64,000 nt of DNA, from assembly GCF_001613935.1 (NCBI RefSeq), contig NZ_LQCI01000051.1, positions 324,008 to 388,007 of the forward strand. The letters run 5' to 3'. Below, piece after piece: positions 45,530-54,062 of the stretch (its first letter is position 1; each line of letters opens with the position of its first letter). Source of the stretch: Amycolatopsis regifaucium (lineage in GTDB: Bacteria; Actinomycetota; Actinomycetes; Mycobacteriales; Pseudonocardiaceae). Below the pieces are notes generated by a model. It was not told the origin of the DNA and ran no database searches. It saw nothing but the letters and a program-made list of their open reading frames with translations. Position numbers and translations under genes: made by a program.

Positions 45530-46465
45530 TTAACCGAGCGCGCGGGGATGTGCTGTCGCGTAAACCTCGCGGAGCGTGTTGACCGTGACCAGCGTGTACA
45601 CCTGAGTGGTGGTCACCGAGGCGTGACCGAGCAGTTCCTGTACGACACGGACGTCGGCGCCACCTTCGAGTAGATGAGTGGCGAAGGAATGGCGCAACGT
45701 GTGCGGGGAGACGCCGGCCGTGATGCCCGCGACTTCCGCCGTGTCCTTGAGAACCTGCCACGCGCTCTGCCGGGAAAGCCTGGAGCCGCGGGCGTTGAGG
45801 AACATCGCCGGTGTCCCCCTGCCGTGGGTGGCGAGCACGGGCCGCGCGCGGACGAGGTAGGCGTGCACCGCTTCGAGCGCGGGGCGGCCGATCGGGACGA
45901 TGCGCTGTTTGCCGCCCTTCCCGTCGAGCAGCACGGTCCGTTCGGTGTCGTCGATGTCGTCGACGTCGAGTCCGACGGCCTCGGAGATCCGCGCGCCGGT
46001 CGAGTACAGCAGTTCCAGCAGTGCCCGGTCCCGCAGCGCGCGTTCGCCTTCCGGTGGCGGGGTTTCCAGGAGTTTCAGCACCTCGTGCACCGGCAGGGCC
46101 TTGGGCAGCCGCTTCGCCGCCGCGGGCGGGCGGACCTCGTGGGCCGGGTCGCTTTCGGTGATGCCGTCGGCGTGCGCGAACTTGTGCAGCCCCCGGACCG
46201 CGACGAGCGCGCGAGCCGCCGAGGACGCGGCAAGCGGCCGGTGCTCCTCGTCGCCTTCGCGCAGCGCCGCGCCGAACGAGGTGATGTGTGCCGGGGTCAC
46301 GTCGGCGAAGCGTTCGACGTCGGCTTCGCTGAGGTACGCGGTGTACCGGCGCAGATCGCGCGAGTAGCTGTCGAGGGTGTTCCTCGCGGTTCCGCGCTCG
46401 ACCACCAGATGGTCGAGGTAAGCGGCGACCACCTGGGCGACTCCGGCACCGCCAGCCCGTGACAC
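45530..46465 (-). CDS. xerD: Site-specific tyrosine recombinase XerD
   Basis: This 311-residue recombinase resolves chromosome dimers at dif together with XerC. The N-terminal SAM-like domain (VVAAYLDHLVVERGTARNTLDSYSRDLRRY) precedes the catalytic domain, with YSTGARISEAVGL (first Arg), LDGKGGKQRIVPIG (Lys), SPHTLRHSFATHLLEGG (His, Arg), ELLGHASVTTTQVYT (His and the nucleophile Tyr). The tail reads YTLVTVNTLREVY where YTHVT is more usual. The start is GTG at 46465. Its place next to parA-scpAB and near pyrG matches the conserved actinobacterial order, so this is a chromosomal XerD and not an integrase of a mobile element. Confidence 0.94.
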   Translation of the reverse strand: MSRAGGAGVAQVVAAYLDHLVVERGTARNTLDSYSRDLRRYTAYLSEADVERFADVTPAHITSFGAALREGDEEHRPLAASSAARALVAVRGLHKFAHADGITESDPAHEVRPPAAAKRLPKALPVHEVLKLLETPPPEGERALRDRALLELLYSTGARISEAVGLDVDDIDDTERTVLLDGKGGKQRIVPIGRPALEAVHAYLVRARPVLATHGRGTPAMFLNARGSRLSRQSAWQVLKDTAEVAGITAGVSPHTLRHSFATHLLEGGADVRVVQELLGHASVTTTQVYTLVTVNTLREVYATAHPRALG

Positions 46466-46550
46466 ACGGACACTCTAGAACCACCACGACCCGTTCGGCG
46501 GTTCGCCGCGCGTACCACGCCGCAGGTGTGAAACCGGCTACCTTGGGACC

Positions 46551-47036
46551 ATGTCCCAGCAACCGGACCCGGACGAGATGCGTGTCGGCACCGCCGAGCG
46601 CGAGGAGGCGGCGCGGCTGCTCGCCGACCACTACAGTCAGGGGAGGATCACCCCCGACGAGTACGAGGGCCGTGTCCTCGCCGCGTACGAGGCCGTGACG
46701 CTCGGCGAACTCCGGCCGCTGTTCCAGGACCTGCCCGCCCCGCATCCGAAGTACCTGACGCCGCGGTTCGACCCGCCGCCGTTCGTGCCCGTGTACCAGC
46801 AGCCTGCCGCGGTCCTGCCCTACTCACCGAAGTCGAAGACCGCCGCCGGGGTGCTGCAGATCGTGCTGCCGTTCGGGATCGGGCGGTTCTACACCGGGCA
46901 TGTCGGACTCGCTTTGGGGCAGCTGGCGGTCGTGGTGTTCACCTGCGGCATCGGGGCGGTCTGGCCGATCGTCGACGGGATCGTTCTCCTGGCGAACGGC
47001 GGCACCGACGCGCAAGGCCGCCGTCTCCGGGACTGA
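46551..47036 (+). CDS. DUF1707 and TM2 domain protein
   Basis: This 161-residue protein joins an N-terminal DUF1707 domain (MRVGTAEREEAARLLADHYS, GRITPDEYEGRVLAAYEA, about residues 10-60) to a proline-rich linker. A C-terminal TM2 domain with two membrane helices follows (GVLQIVLPFGIGRFYTGHVG, LGQLAVVVFTCGIGAVWPIVDGI). Neither domain has a defined biochemical role; TM2 proteins are thought to interact with membranes or receptors. It is the only plus-strand gene in this stretch, and one of the 47-nt palindromes begins 22 nt after its stop. Confidence 0.85.
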   Translation: MSQQPDPDEMRVGTAEREEAARLLADHYSQGRITPDEYEGRVLAAYEAVTLGELRPLFQDLPAPHPKYLTPRFDPPPFVPVYQQPAAVLPYSPKSKTAAGVLQIVLPFGIGRFYTGHVGLALGQLAVVVFTCGIGAVWPIVDGIVLLANGGTDAQGRRLRD

Positions 47037-47058
47037 GCACCGGCACCCGGAAGCTGCA

Positions 47059-47105
47059 ATGAAAGGCCCCTTCATCGCAAATTTCGCAATGAAGGGGCCT
47101 TTCAT
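47059..47105. repeat. 47-nt palindromic element, copy 3 (17-13-17)
   Basis: Arms ATGAAAGGCCCCTTCAT (47059-47075) and ATGAAGGGGCCTTTCAT (47089-47105) are exact reverse complements around the core CGCAAATTTCGCA. It sits between the convergent DUF1707/TM2 gene and the NUDIX gene. The orientation of the arms is inverted relative to copy 1. Confidence 0.85.
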
Positions 47106-47121
47106 GTCACGCGCGAAGCCG

Positions 47122-47757
47122 CTAGAGGCCGCGCGAAGCGAACTTCGTCGGCCGGTCCTTCCAAGGCGCGTCCGCCGGACGAGACGAAGCCGCGCCCGAA
47201 AGCACCGCGTGCGCGGCCAGCACGCCGCCGACGGTCGCCCCGTTCACCAGCTCACCGGCCAGCGCCATCCGGACCGCCTCGGCGAGCGGGAACTTCCGCG
47301 TGACGAGGTCCGCCTCCTCCTCGCCGAGGATCTCCCTGTCCACTTCGGACAGCCCTCGGGCGAGGTAAACCCGGACGACCTCGTCGGTGAATCCCGGCGA
47401 CGCCGCGACGTCGACGAGGGTCTCCCAGCGCTCGGCGCTGAGCCCGACCTCCTCGACCAGCTCGCGTTTCGCCGCGCCGACGGGGTCCTCCCCCGCCTTG
47501 TCGATCAGGCCGGCGGGCAGTTCCCACAGCCGTCGCCCGATCGGGTGGCGGTACTGGTGGATCAGCGTGACGGTGCTGTCCATGCCTTCGCCGTCGAGGG
47601 CGACGACGGCGACCGCGCCGAGGTGCTCGACGACCTCCCGGCGGGCCGTGCCGCCGCCGGGCATCACGACCTCGTCGACCCGCAGCCCCACGACCCGTCC
47701 GATGTGGACGTCCCTTGTGGACGCGACGGTGAACTCGTGCTTGCCGGGCTCGGTCAC
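47122..47757 (-). CDS. NUDIX hydrolase, ADP-ribose pyrophosphatase type
   Basis: This 211-residue hydrolase corresponds in position to M. tuberculosis Rv1700, an ADP-ribose pyrophosphatase. The Nudix box reads GLIDKAGEDPVGAAKRELVE followed by EVGL, with the preceding YRHPIGRRLWELPAG typical of the ADPRase subgroup and the downstream SPGFTDEVVRVYLARGL loop. The GTG at 47757 overlaps the pyrG stop (GTGA). It probably cleaves ADP-ribose or related dinucleotides. Confidence 0.92.
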   Translation of the reverse strand: MTEPGKHEFTVASTRDVHIGRVVGLRVDEVVMPGGGTARREVVEHLGAVAVVALDGEGMDSTVTLIHQYRHPIGRRLWELPAGLIDKAGEDPVGAAKRELVEEVGLSAERWETLVDVAASPGFTDEVVRVYLARGLSEVDREILGEEEADLVTRKFPLAEAVRMALAGELVNGATVGGVLAAHAVLSGAASSRPADAPWKDRPTKFASRGL

Positions 47758-49454
47758 CTCGCCACCGCGGGGGCTTCGGCCAGCTCGACCGGCAGCCGCT
47801 CGGCGACCTTGCGGTCCACGACCGCCTTCACGAACGAGCTGAACAGCGGGTGCGGCCGGGTCGGGCGGCTCTTGAGCTCCGGATGGGCCTGGGTGCCGAC
47901 GAAGAACGGGTGCTTGTCGGCGGGCAGCTCGACGAACTCGACCAGCCGATCGTCGGGCGAGGTGCCCGAGAACACCAGACCGGCCTCAGAGAGGCGCTTG
48001 CGGTAGGCGTTGTTGACCTCGTAACGGTGACGGTGCCGCTCGGAGACCTCGTTGCTGCCGTACGCCTTCGCGACCTGCGAGCCCGGCTTGAGCTTGGCGA
48101 CGTAGGCGCCGAGCCGCATCGTGCCGCCCATGTCGCGCTCGCCCGCGACGACGTCGCGCTGGTCGGCCATCGTGGAGATGACCGGGTTCGCGCTCGTGTC
48201 GTCGAACTCGGCCGAGTTCGCGTCCTCGATCCCGGCCAGGTTCCGTGCCGCGTCGATCACCATGCACTGCAGGCCGAGGCACAGGCCCAGCAGCGGCAGC
48301 CCGTGGGTACGGGCGTAGGCGATCGCGCCGACCTTGCCCTCGATGCCGCGGATGCCGAACCCGCCGGGGATCAGCACACCGTCCACATCGGACAGTGCGG
48401 AGGCGGCACCGGACGGCGTCTCGCAGGTGTCGGAGGCGACCCAGACGATCTGGACCTTGGCGCGGTGGGCGAACCCGCCCGCGCGCAGCGCCTCGGTCAC
48501 CGACAGGTACGCGTCCGGCAGGTCGATGTACTTGCCGACGACCGCGACCCGCACCGTCTCCGACGGGTTGTGCACACGGTCGAGCAGGTCGCCCCACACG
48601 GTCCAGTCGACGTCGCGGAACGGCAGCCCGAGGCGGCGCACCACGTAGGCGTCGAGCGCCTCACGGTGCAGCACCTTCGGGATGTCGTAGATCGACGGCG
48701 CGTCGGGACAGGCGATGACGGCCTCGGTGTCGACGTCGCACATCAGGCCGATCTTGCGCTTGAGATCCTCCGGCAGCTCACGGTCGGCGCGGCAGACGAG
48801 CGCGTCGGGCTGGATACCGATGTTGCGCAGCGCGGCGACCGAGTGCTGGGTCGGCTTGGTCTTCAACTCACCCGAGGGGGCGAGGTAAGGCACCAGCGAG
48901 ACGTGGAGGAAGAAGCACTGGTCGCGGCCGACGTCGTGGCGGACCTGACGGCAGGCCTCCAGGAACGGCAGCGACTCGATGTCGCCGACGGTGCCGCCGA
49001 CCTCGGTGATCACGACGTCCGGGCTGTTCCCGTCCTCGTCGGCGCCGGCGGCGGCGGTGATCCTGGCCTTGATCTCGTCGGTGATGTGCGGGATGACCTG
49101 CACGGTGTCGCCGAGATACTCACCACGGCGTTCCTTGGCGATGACCTCGGAGTAGACCTGGCCGGTGGTGACGTTGGCCTTGCCGTCGAGGGACCGGTCG
49201 AGAAAACGCTCGTAGTGCCCGATGTCCAGATCGGTTTCGGCGCCGTCGTCGGTGACGAACACCTCACCGTGCTGGAACGGGTTCATCGTGCCTGGATCGA
49301 CGTTGAGGTACGGATCCAGCTTCTGCATCGTGACCCGGAGCCCACGTGCGGTAAGGAGCTGACCCAGGCTGGAAGCCGTGAGTCCCTTACCCAGAGAGGA
49401 GGCAACGCCTCCGGTGACAAAGACATACTTGGTAGCCCGCGACTGAAGTCCCAC
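47754..49454 (-). CDS. pyrG: CTP synthase
   Basis: This 566-residue enzyme aminates UTP to CTP with glutamine. The synthase domain begins KYVFVTGGVASSLGKGLTAS and includes MQKLDPYLNVDPGTMNPFQHG, GGTVGDIESLPFLEACRQ and LVPYLAPSGELKTKPTQHS. The C-terminal class I glutaminase has GGFGIRGIEGKVGAIAYART, the nucleophile Cys in LLGLCLGLQCMVI, and a His/Glu pair near FVGTQAHPELKS. I start at GTG 49454, where AGGTGGAAG precedes VGLQSRATKY. Confidence 0.97.
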   Translation of the reverse strand: MGLQSRATKYVFVTGGVASSLGKGLTASSLGQLLTARGLRVTMQKLDPYLNVDPGTMNPFQHGEVFVTDDGAETDLDIGHYERFLDRSLDGKANVTTGQVYSEVIAKERRGEYLGDTVQVIPHITDEIKARITAAAGADEDGNSPDVVITEVGGTVGDIESLPFLEACRQVRHDVGRDQCFFLHVSLVPYLAPSGELKTKPTQHSVAALRNIGIQPDALVCRADRELPEDLKRKIGLMCDVDTEAVIACPDAPSIYDIPKVLHREALDAYVVRRLGLPFRDVDWTVWGDLLDRVHNPSETVRVAVVGKYIDLPDAYLSVTEALRAGGFAHRAKVQIVWVASDTCETPSGAASALSDVDGVLIPGGFGIRGIEGKVGAIAYARTHGLPLLGLCLGLQCMVIDAARNLAGIEDANSAEFDDTSANPVISTMADQRDVVAGERDMGGTMRLGAYVAKLKPGSQVAKAYGSNEVSERHRHRYEVNNAYRKRLSEAGLVFSGTSPDDRLVEFVELPADKHPFFVGTQAHPELKSRPTRPHPLFSSFVKAVVDRKVAERLPVELAEAPAVAR

Positions 49455-49530
49455 GGGCTTCCACCTTATCGCACGCCCGCCGGGGCGCTCAGTGGCCACG
49501 CCGCAAGCGTCCGATGGAGTGGAAAACCGC

Positions 49531-49543
49531 TACTCTCGCGACG
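49531..49543 (+). promoter_or_regulatory. Possible leaderless promoter of aroA
   Basis: TACTCT at 49531-49536 ends 6 nt before the GTG start of aroA at 49543, the usual spacing from a -10 element to a transcription start. No ribosome binding site precedes the GTG. This suggests a leaderless mRNA, which is common in actinobacteria. No clear -35 is visible. Confidence 0.4.
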
Positions 49544-50829
49544 TGACTGACGCGCACGACACCTGGACCGCACCGGTCGCGGAAGGCCCGCTCGACGCGG
49601 ACATCCGCGTCCCCGGCTCGAAGTCGATCACCAACCGGGCCTACGTTCTCGCCGCGCTCGCCAGCGCGCCGACGCGGGTGCGGACCCCGCTCGACTCCCG
49701 GGACGCGCGACTCATGCTCGGCGCCATCTCCACCCTCGGCGCCCATTCGCAGGGCAGCATCGGCGGTTACCTCGTGCATCCGCTCGGCCACGGCCGGGTG
49801 CATCCCGACGAGACCGTCCGGGTGGAACTGGGCAACGCGGGCACGGTCGCCCGGTTCACGCCCGCCCTCGCCGCGCTCGGCACCGGCCCGGCGCTGTTCG
49901 ACGGCGACGAGGCCATCCGCCGCCGTCCGATCGGGCCGCTGCTGAAGGCACTGCGCGGCCTCGGCGCCCGGATCGAGGACGACCGCCGCGAGGCGCCGCC
50001 GTTCACCGTCCACGGCGAAGGCGGCCTGCGGGGCGGCAAGGTCGATCTGGACTCTTCGGCGTCGAGCCAGTTCCTGTCCGCGCTGCTGCTCGCCGGGCCG
50101 TCATTCCAGCAAGGGGTCACCGTGCGCCTGGTCGGCGGCACGGTCCCGAGCGAACCGCATATCGCGATGACCGTGGAGATGCTGCGCCGGTTCGGGGCCA
50201 CCGTGGACCGCGAGGGAACCGAGTTCCATGTCGCGCCCACCCGGCTTTCCTGCCCTGAGTACATCGTCGAGCCGGATCTTTCGACGGCCGCCCCGTTCGT
50301 CGCCGCGGCGGTCGTGACCGGCGGCACGGTGCGAATCGCGGGCTGGCCTCAGCAGACGACCCAGCCCGGTGACTGGCTCCGCAGCCTGCTGCCCGTGCTC
50401 GGCGCGACCGCCGAACTCGACGCGGCAGGGCTGACGGTCACCGGCAGCGGCACGATCCCCGGCGTCGAACTGGATCTGCACGACGTCGGCGAACTGACCC
50501 CGGTGATCGCGGCGCTGCTGTGCTTCGCCGAGGGCCCGTCGATCATCTCCGGGGTGGCGCATCTGCGTGGCCACGAGACCGACCGGCTGACCGCGCTGGC
50601 CACCGAACTGTCGTCACTCGGCGCCGACGTCCGCGAGACCGAAGACGGGCTCCGGATCACCCCCGCCCCGCTGCACGGCGGGAAGTTCCGCACCTACGAC
50701 GACCACCGGCTGGTGATGGCGGCCGCCGTACTGGGACTGCGTGTCGAAGGGATCGAGGTGGAGAACCCGGAGACGGTCGGGAAGACCTACCCCGGGTTCG
50801 CCGAAGCCTGGACTTCGATGCTGGGCTAA
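49543..50829 (+). CDS. aroA: 3-phosphoshikimate 1-carboxyvinyltransferase (EPSP synthase)
   Basis: This 428-residue enzyme transfers enolpyruvate from PEP to shikimate-3-phosphate in aromatic amino-acid synthesis. Characteristic segments are IRVPGSKSITNRAYVLAALA, VELGNAGTVARFTPALAALG, DSSASSQFLSALLLAG, FRTYDDHRLVMAAAVLGLR and ENPETVGKTYPGFAEAW. The LGNAGTVARF variant of the usual GNSGTT motif is typical of actinobacteria. The GTG at 49543 lies next to a -10-like element, suggesting a leaderless message. The stop overlaps the convergent phosphotransferase stop by a few bases. Other aro genes are not in the window. Confidence 0.95.
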   Translation: MTDAHDTWTAPVAEGPLDADIRVPGSKSITNRAYVLAALASAPTRVRTPLDSRDARLMLGAISTLGAHSQGSIGGYLVHPLGHGRVHPDETVRVELGNAGTVARFTPALAALGTGPALFDGDEAIRRRPIGPLLKALRGLGARIEDDRREAPPFTVHGEGGLRGGKVDLDSSASSQFLSALLLAGPSFQQGVTVRLVGGTVPSEPHIAMTVEMLRRFGATVDREGTEFHVAPTRLSCPEYIVEPDLSTAAPFVAAAVVTGGTVRIAGWPQQTTQPGDWLRSLLPVLGATAELDAAGLTVTGSGTIPGVELDLHDVGELTPVIAALLCFAEGPSIISGVAHLRGHETDRLTALATELSSLGADVRETEDGLRITPAPLHGGKFRTYDDHRLVMAAAVLGLRVEGIEVENPETVGKTYPGFAEAWTSMLG

Positions 50830-51761
50830 GCGAGGCCACCGGCGAACGGGGTCCCCCGCCACTGGTCGATCATCGGTTTCATGCCGTCCACCAGCATCGG
50901 CAGCTCAGGCGCCATCGACAGGCACGCGACCACCTGCAGGAGACCCACCGCTTCGAAGGTCCGCAGCACGCGTTCGTCGACCTCGCGTAGGCCGAGTTCC
51001 CCTGCGGCGGCGTTGTAGGCCTCGATGCCTTCGGGACCGTTGAAGGCGAGGTCGCGTTCGATCGGGCCACGGTTGACCAGTTCGAAGTCGGAGTAGAGCT
51101 CGCCGTCGGTGGTGACGATCAGGTTGTAGCCCGGCGCGTCACCGTGGATCGGCTGGACGGTGGCCCCGGGGAATGCCTCGGCGAACGCCTCTTCCGAGGC
51201 CAGCAGCGGCCGGAAGACCGCCCATTCGCGGCGGGCGCGGTCGAGGTCGGCGGGGGCGAGCAGGTCCGGCCGTCCTTCGAGCCGGGTGAGACCGTCGGGG
51301 ATGAACGGGTCCACGCCGTTCAAGACCGCCAGCTCGCCGGGATAGTCGCGGAGCGCGGCGTGCAGTTTCGCGACGAGCTTGGCCGAGTACTCCACGGTGA
51401 GGTTCGCGTCCTCGACGAACTCGACGAGTTCCCAGAACGTCATCGAGAAACCGTCGCGCTGCACGGGTTCCGCCGGAACCAGCGGGCTCGGCTTGACGAC
51501 CGGAAGTCCCTTCTCGCCAAGCCAGGAGGCGACGGCGAGTTCGCGCCGCTGGTCGGTCAGCTGCGTCTCCAGCGTGGTCGTGCGCGGCAGTACGGTCGGC
51601 ACGCGCACGACGACCGGCGACGGCGCCAGCCGCACGATGACGGAGAAAACGTCGTACAGGACTTCGGGTTCGGTGACGGTGATGCCGAGGTCGCGTCCCG
51701 CGGAAACCGCGGCGGCCACCGCCCGCGCGGTGCGGGCAGCCCGTTGTTCGTCGGTGATCAT
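50826..51761 (-). CDS. Aminoglycoside phosphotransferase-fold kinase, substrate unknown
   Basis: This 311-residue protein has the APH kinase fold. An N-terminal lobe (VLYDVFSVIVRLAPSPVVVRV) is followed by the catalytic loop VQPIHGDAPGYNLIVTTDG and the metal-binding SDFELVNRGPIERDLAFNGPEG. The usual HGDLHxxN is altered to HGDAPGYN, and the DxD is DFE, so the kinase core is retained. Resistance is not implied; many actinobacterial relatives act on unknown small molecules. The ATG at 51761 is the first with conserved sequence after it. It converges on aroA with overlapping stop codons and lies 23 nt downstream of the GntR gene. Confidence 0.75.
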   Translation of the reverse strand: MITDEQRAARTARAVAAAVSAGRDLGITVTEPEVLYDVFSVIVRLAPSPVVVRVPTVLPRTTTLETQLTDQRRELAVASWLGEKGLPVVKPSPLVPAEPVQRDGFSMTFWELVEFVEDANLTVEYSAKLVAKLHAALRDYPGELAVLNGVDPFIPDGLTRLEGRPDLLAPADLDRARREWAVFRPLLASEEAFAEAFPGATVQPIHGDAPGYNLIVTTDGELYSDFELVNRGPIERDLAFNGPEGIEAYNAAAGELGLREVDERVLRTFEAVGLLQVVACLSMAPELPMLVDGMKPMIDQWRGTPFAGGLA

Positions 51762-51784
51762 GCCGCGAGTCTGACATGTCCGGT

Positions 51785-52462
51785 TCACCCGGCGGAGCGT
51801 TCTCCGCCGTCCTCGGGGAACAACGTCCGCAGCGTGACCTCGCGGTTCACCCGCACATGCCCGACGGCGTGGGCACGCGCGCGGTCGGCGTCGCCCGAAG
51901 CGATCGCGTCGTAGAGGCGGCGGTGCTCGTCGAGCAGTTCGCCCCAGTGCTCGTTCTGGCTGGTGAGCCAGCGCAGCCTGCCTTCGAGCGGCCGCAGGAT
52001 CTCGTGCAGAAGGCCGTTGCCCGCCAGCGCGACGATCTCGTCGTGGAACCGGGTGTTGAGCGAGGTGATCCGGGCCGGGTCGCCGCTCTCGGTGGCGCGC
52101 GCGGCGTCGGTGAGCAGACGTTCGAGCGCCCGGAGTCCCGCTTTGCCTGCCCGCTCGGCGGCCAGGCCCGCGGCGAGGCCTTCGAGCGCTTCCCTGACGT
52201 CGAACAGCTCCTCGACATCGGACCTGGCCAGCTGGCGCACGACGATGCGCCGGGGCGACTGGACGACGAGGAACCCTTCGGCCTCCAGGCTGCGGATGGC
52301 CTCGCGCACCGGGACCCGCGAGACGCCGAGGTCCTCGGCGAGTTCCCGCTCGACGAGCCTGTCCCCCGGCTTCAACCGCCCGGTGAGGATCCGTTCGCGC
52401 AGCTCGTCCCGGACCCGTTGCCGGGTCGCGGCCAGCGGCTGCCGCGGTCCTTCCTCGGCCAC
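51785..52462 (-). CDS. GntR family (FadR subfamily) transcriptional regulator
   Basis: This 225-residue regulator has an N-terminal winged helix (VRDELRERILTGRLKPGDRL, VERELAEDLGVSRVPVREAI, RSLEAEGFLVVQSPRR, about residues 15-80). An all-helical FCD effector domain follows, with metal-binding-type histidines in TRFHDEIVALAGN and VGHVRVNREV. GTG 52462 is chosen because GAGGGGG lies just upstream; longer readings run into the operator region. It diverges from the NCS1 transporter, whose promoter carries two tandem TTGGGATACCAAA repeats that are its likely binding sites. Confidence 0.87.
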   Translation of the reverse strand: MAEEGPRQPLAATRQRVRDELRERILTGRLKPGDRLVERELAEDLGVSRVPVREAIRSLEAEGFLVVQSPRRIVVRQLARSDVEELFDVREALEGLAAGLAAERAGKAGLRALERLLTDAARATESGDPARITSLNTRFHDEIVALAGNGLLHEILRPLEGRLRWLTSQNEHWGELLDEHRRLYDAIASGDADRARAHAVGHVRVNREVTLRTLFPEDGGERSAG

Positions 52463-52523
52463 TCCGTCCCCCTCGCTCAACACAGCCGTAACAGCTCGTA
52501 ACCCGAGTTTATCGGCACGAACC

Positions 52524-52578
52524 TTGACGACGGGGCACTGCGGGATGATATTGGGATACCAAATTTTGGGATACCAAA
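52524..52578 (+). promoter_or_regulatory. Promoter and tandem GntR operators of the transporter-racemase unit
   Basis: TTGACG (52524-52529) is followed by 17 nt and GATATT (52547-52552), a plausible promoter. Overlapping and downstream lie two identical 13-mers, TTGGGATACCAAA, at 52551-52563 and 52566-52578, in phase at 15-bp spacing. Each has TTGG/CCAA arms. A repressor bound there would block the transcription start. The adjacent divergent GntR gene is the obvious candidate. Confidence 0.65.
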
Positions 52579-52619
52579 TCGACCAGCGCTTGCCGTCACC
52601 CGTCGATCCGGAGGCCCGC

Positions 52620-54062
52620 ATGACCGCCGCCCCAGCCACCCGGTCCACACCGTCCACCGCGGCCGAGCCCGATCCCCGGCTCTGGAACTCCGACCTCGCC
52701 CCGGCGAAAGAACGCCGTTGGAAGGTCTACGACATCTTCGCACTGTGGATGTCGGACGTGCACAACCTCGGCAACTACACGTTCGCGGCGGGCCTGTTCG
52801 TGCTCGGCCTCTCGGCCTGGCAGGTGTTCACCGCGCTGCTCTCCGGTTTCGTGCTCATCTACTTCGGCATGAACCTGATGGGCCGGATCGGGCAGCGGAC
52901 CGGCGTCCCCTTCCCCGTCGTCGCCCGGATCAGCTTCGGCACCTTCGGCGCGAACCTGCCCGCGCTGATCCGCGCGATCATCGCGATCTTCTGGTACGGC
53001 ATCCAGACCTATCTCGCCTCGGTGGCCATCACACTGCTGGTACTCGCGATCGATCCCGGCCTGAAACCGTTGACAGAGGTCGGTTTCCTCGGTCTGCACG
53101 CCCTCGGCTGGAGCTGTTTCATCGCGCTGTGGCTGGCGCAGGCGCTGGTGCTCACGCGCGGCATGGAGGCGGTGCGCAAATTCCAGGACTGGTGCGGTCC
53201 CGGCATCTGGGTAGTGATGATCGCGCTCGCGGTGTGGGTGCTCGCCGCCGCGGACTGGAACATCTCCCTCACGAGTAATCGGAAGTCGCTGTCCACCGGG
53301 GAACAAGTACGGCAGTGGTTCGGCGCCGTCGGCCTCATCCTGTCCATCTACGGCACGCTGATGCTCAACTTCTGCGACTTCTCGCGGTTCGCCCCGAACC
53401 AGAAAACGGTGCGCCGCGGCAATTTCTGGGGTCTGCCCATCAACTCGACGGCGTTCGCGCTGCTTTCGGTGCTGGTGACCGCCGGCAGCCTGCAGGTGTT
53501 CGGGGAGGCCATCACCGACCCGGCGGAACTGCTGGCCCGTATCGACAACACCCCGGTGCTCATCATCGGCGCGCTGACGTTCGCCATCGCCACCATGGGC
53601 GTGAACATCGTCGCGAACTTCGTCTCCCCCGCCTACGACCTGGCCAACATCTGGCCGAAACGGATCACCTTCACCATCGGCGGGATGATCAGCGCGGTCG
53701 CGGCGCTGTGCGTGCTGCCGTGGAAGCTGTACTCCTCCCCCGCGGTGGTCAACTACTTCCTCGGCGGCCTCGGCGCCTTCCTCGGCCCGCTGTTCGGGAT
53801 CATGATGGTCGACTACTACCTGGTGAAACGGGGCCGGATCGACGTCGACAAGCTGTTCGTGGCAGGCGCGGACTCGCCGTATCACTACAAACACGGCGTG
53901 AACCCGCTGGCGATGATCACCTTCCTGCCCACGGCGGTGCTGTCCGCGGTCATCGCGCTCGTGCCCTACTTCGCCCCGGCGGCGCCGTACTCGTGGTTCA
54001 TCGGCACCGCGTCGGCCGCCGCGCTCTATCTGGTGGTGTCACGGAAGCAGCGGGTCGCCTGA
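52620..54062 (+). CDS. NCS1 family nucleobase/allantoin/hydantoin-type permease
   Basis: This 480-residue membrane protein has about 12 helices and NCS1 signatures: RRWKVYDIFALWMSDVHNLG near the N terminus, FPVVARISFGTFGANLPALI, LNFCDFSRFAPNQKTVRRGN and FVSPAYDLANIWPKRITF. NCS1 carriers import purines, pyrimidines, allantoin or hydantoins. The ATG at 52620 has GGAGG upstream. The stop overlaps the start of the racemase-like gene, so the two act together, and the hydantoin/allantoin branch is the most likely substrate class (inference). Expression is probably controlled by the divergent GntR protein through the tandem operators. Confidence 0.87.
   Translation: MTAAPATRSTPSTAAEPDPRLWNSDLAPAKERRWKVYDIFALWMSDVHNLGNYTFAAGLFVLGLSAWQVFTALLSGFVLIYFGMNLMGRIGQRTGVPFPVVARISFGTFGANLPALIRAIIAIFWYGIQTYLASVAITLLVLAIDPGLKPLTEVGFLGLHALGWSCFIALWLAQALVLTRGMEAVRKFQDWCGPGIWVVMIALAVWVLAAADWNISLTSNRKSLSTGEQVRQWFGAVGLILSIYGTLMLNFCDFSRFAPNQKTVRRGNFWGLPINSTAFALLSVLVTAGSLQVFGEAITDPAELLARIDNTPVLIIGALTFAIATMGVNIVANFVSPAYDLANIWPKRITFTIGGMISAVAALCVLPWKLYSSPAVVNYFLGGLGAFLGPLFGIMMVDYYLVKRGRIDVDKLFVAGADSPYHYKHGVNPLAMITFLPTAVLSAVIALVPYFAPAAPYSWFIGTASAAALYLVVSRKQRVA

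Noticed and set aside
45530..46465. Tyrosine recombinase as a sign of a mobile element or prophage
   Set aside because: Its position among parA, scpAB and pyrG matches chromosomal XerD; no attachment repeats or phage genes are nearby.
50826..51761. APH-fold kinase as an antibiotic resistance gene
   Set aside because: Only the generic kinase motifs are visible and the motif HGDAPGYN is atypical; no evidence for an aminoglycoside substrate.
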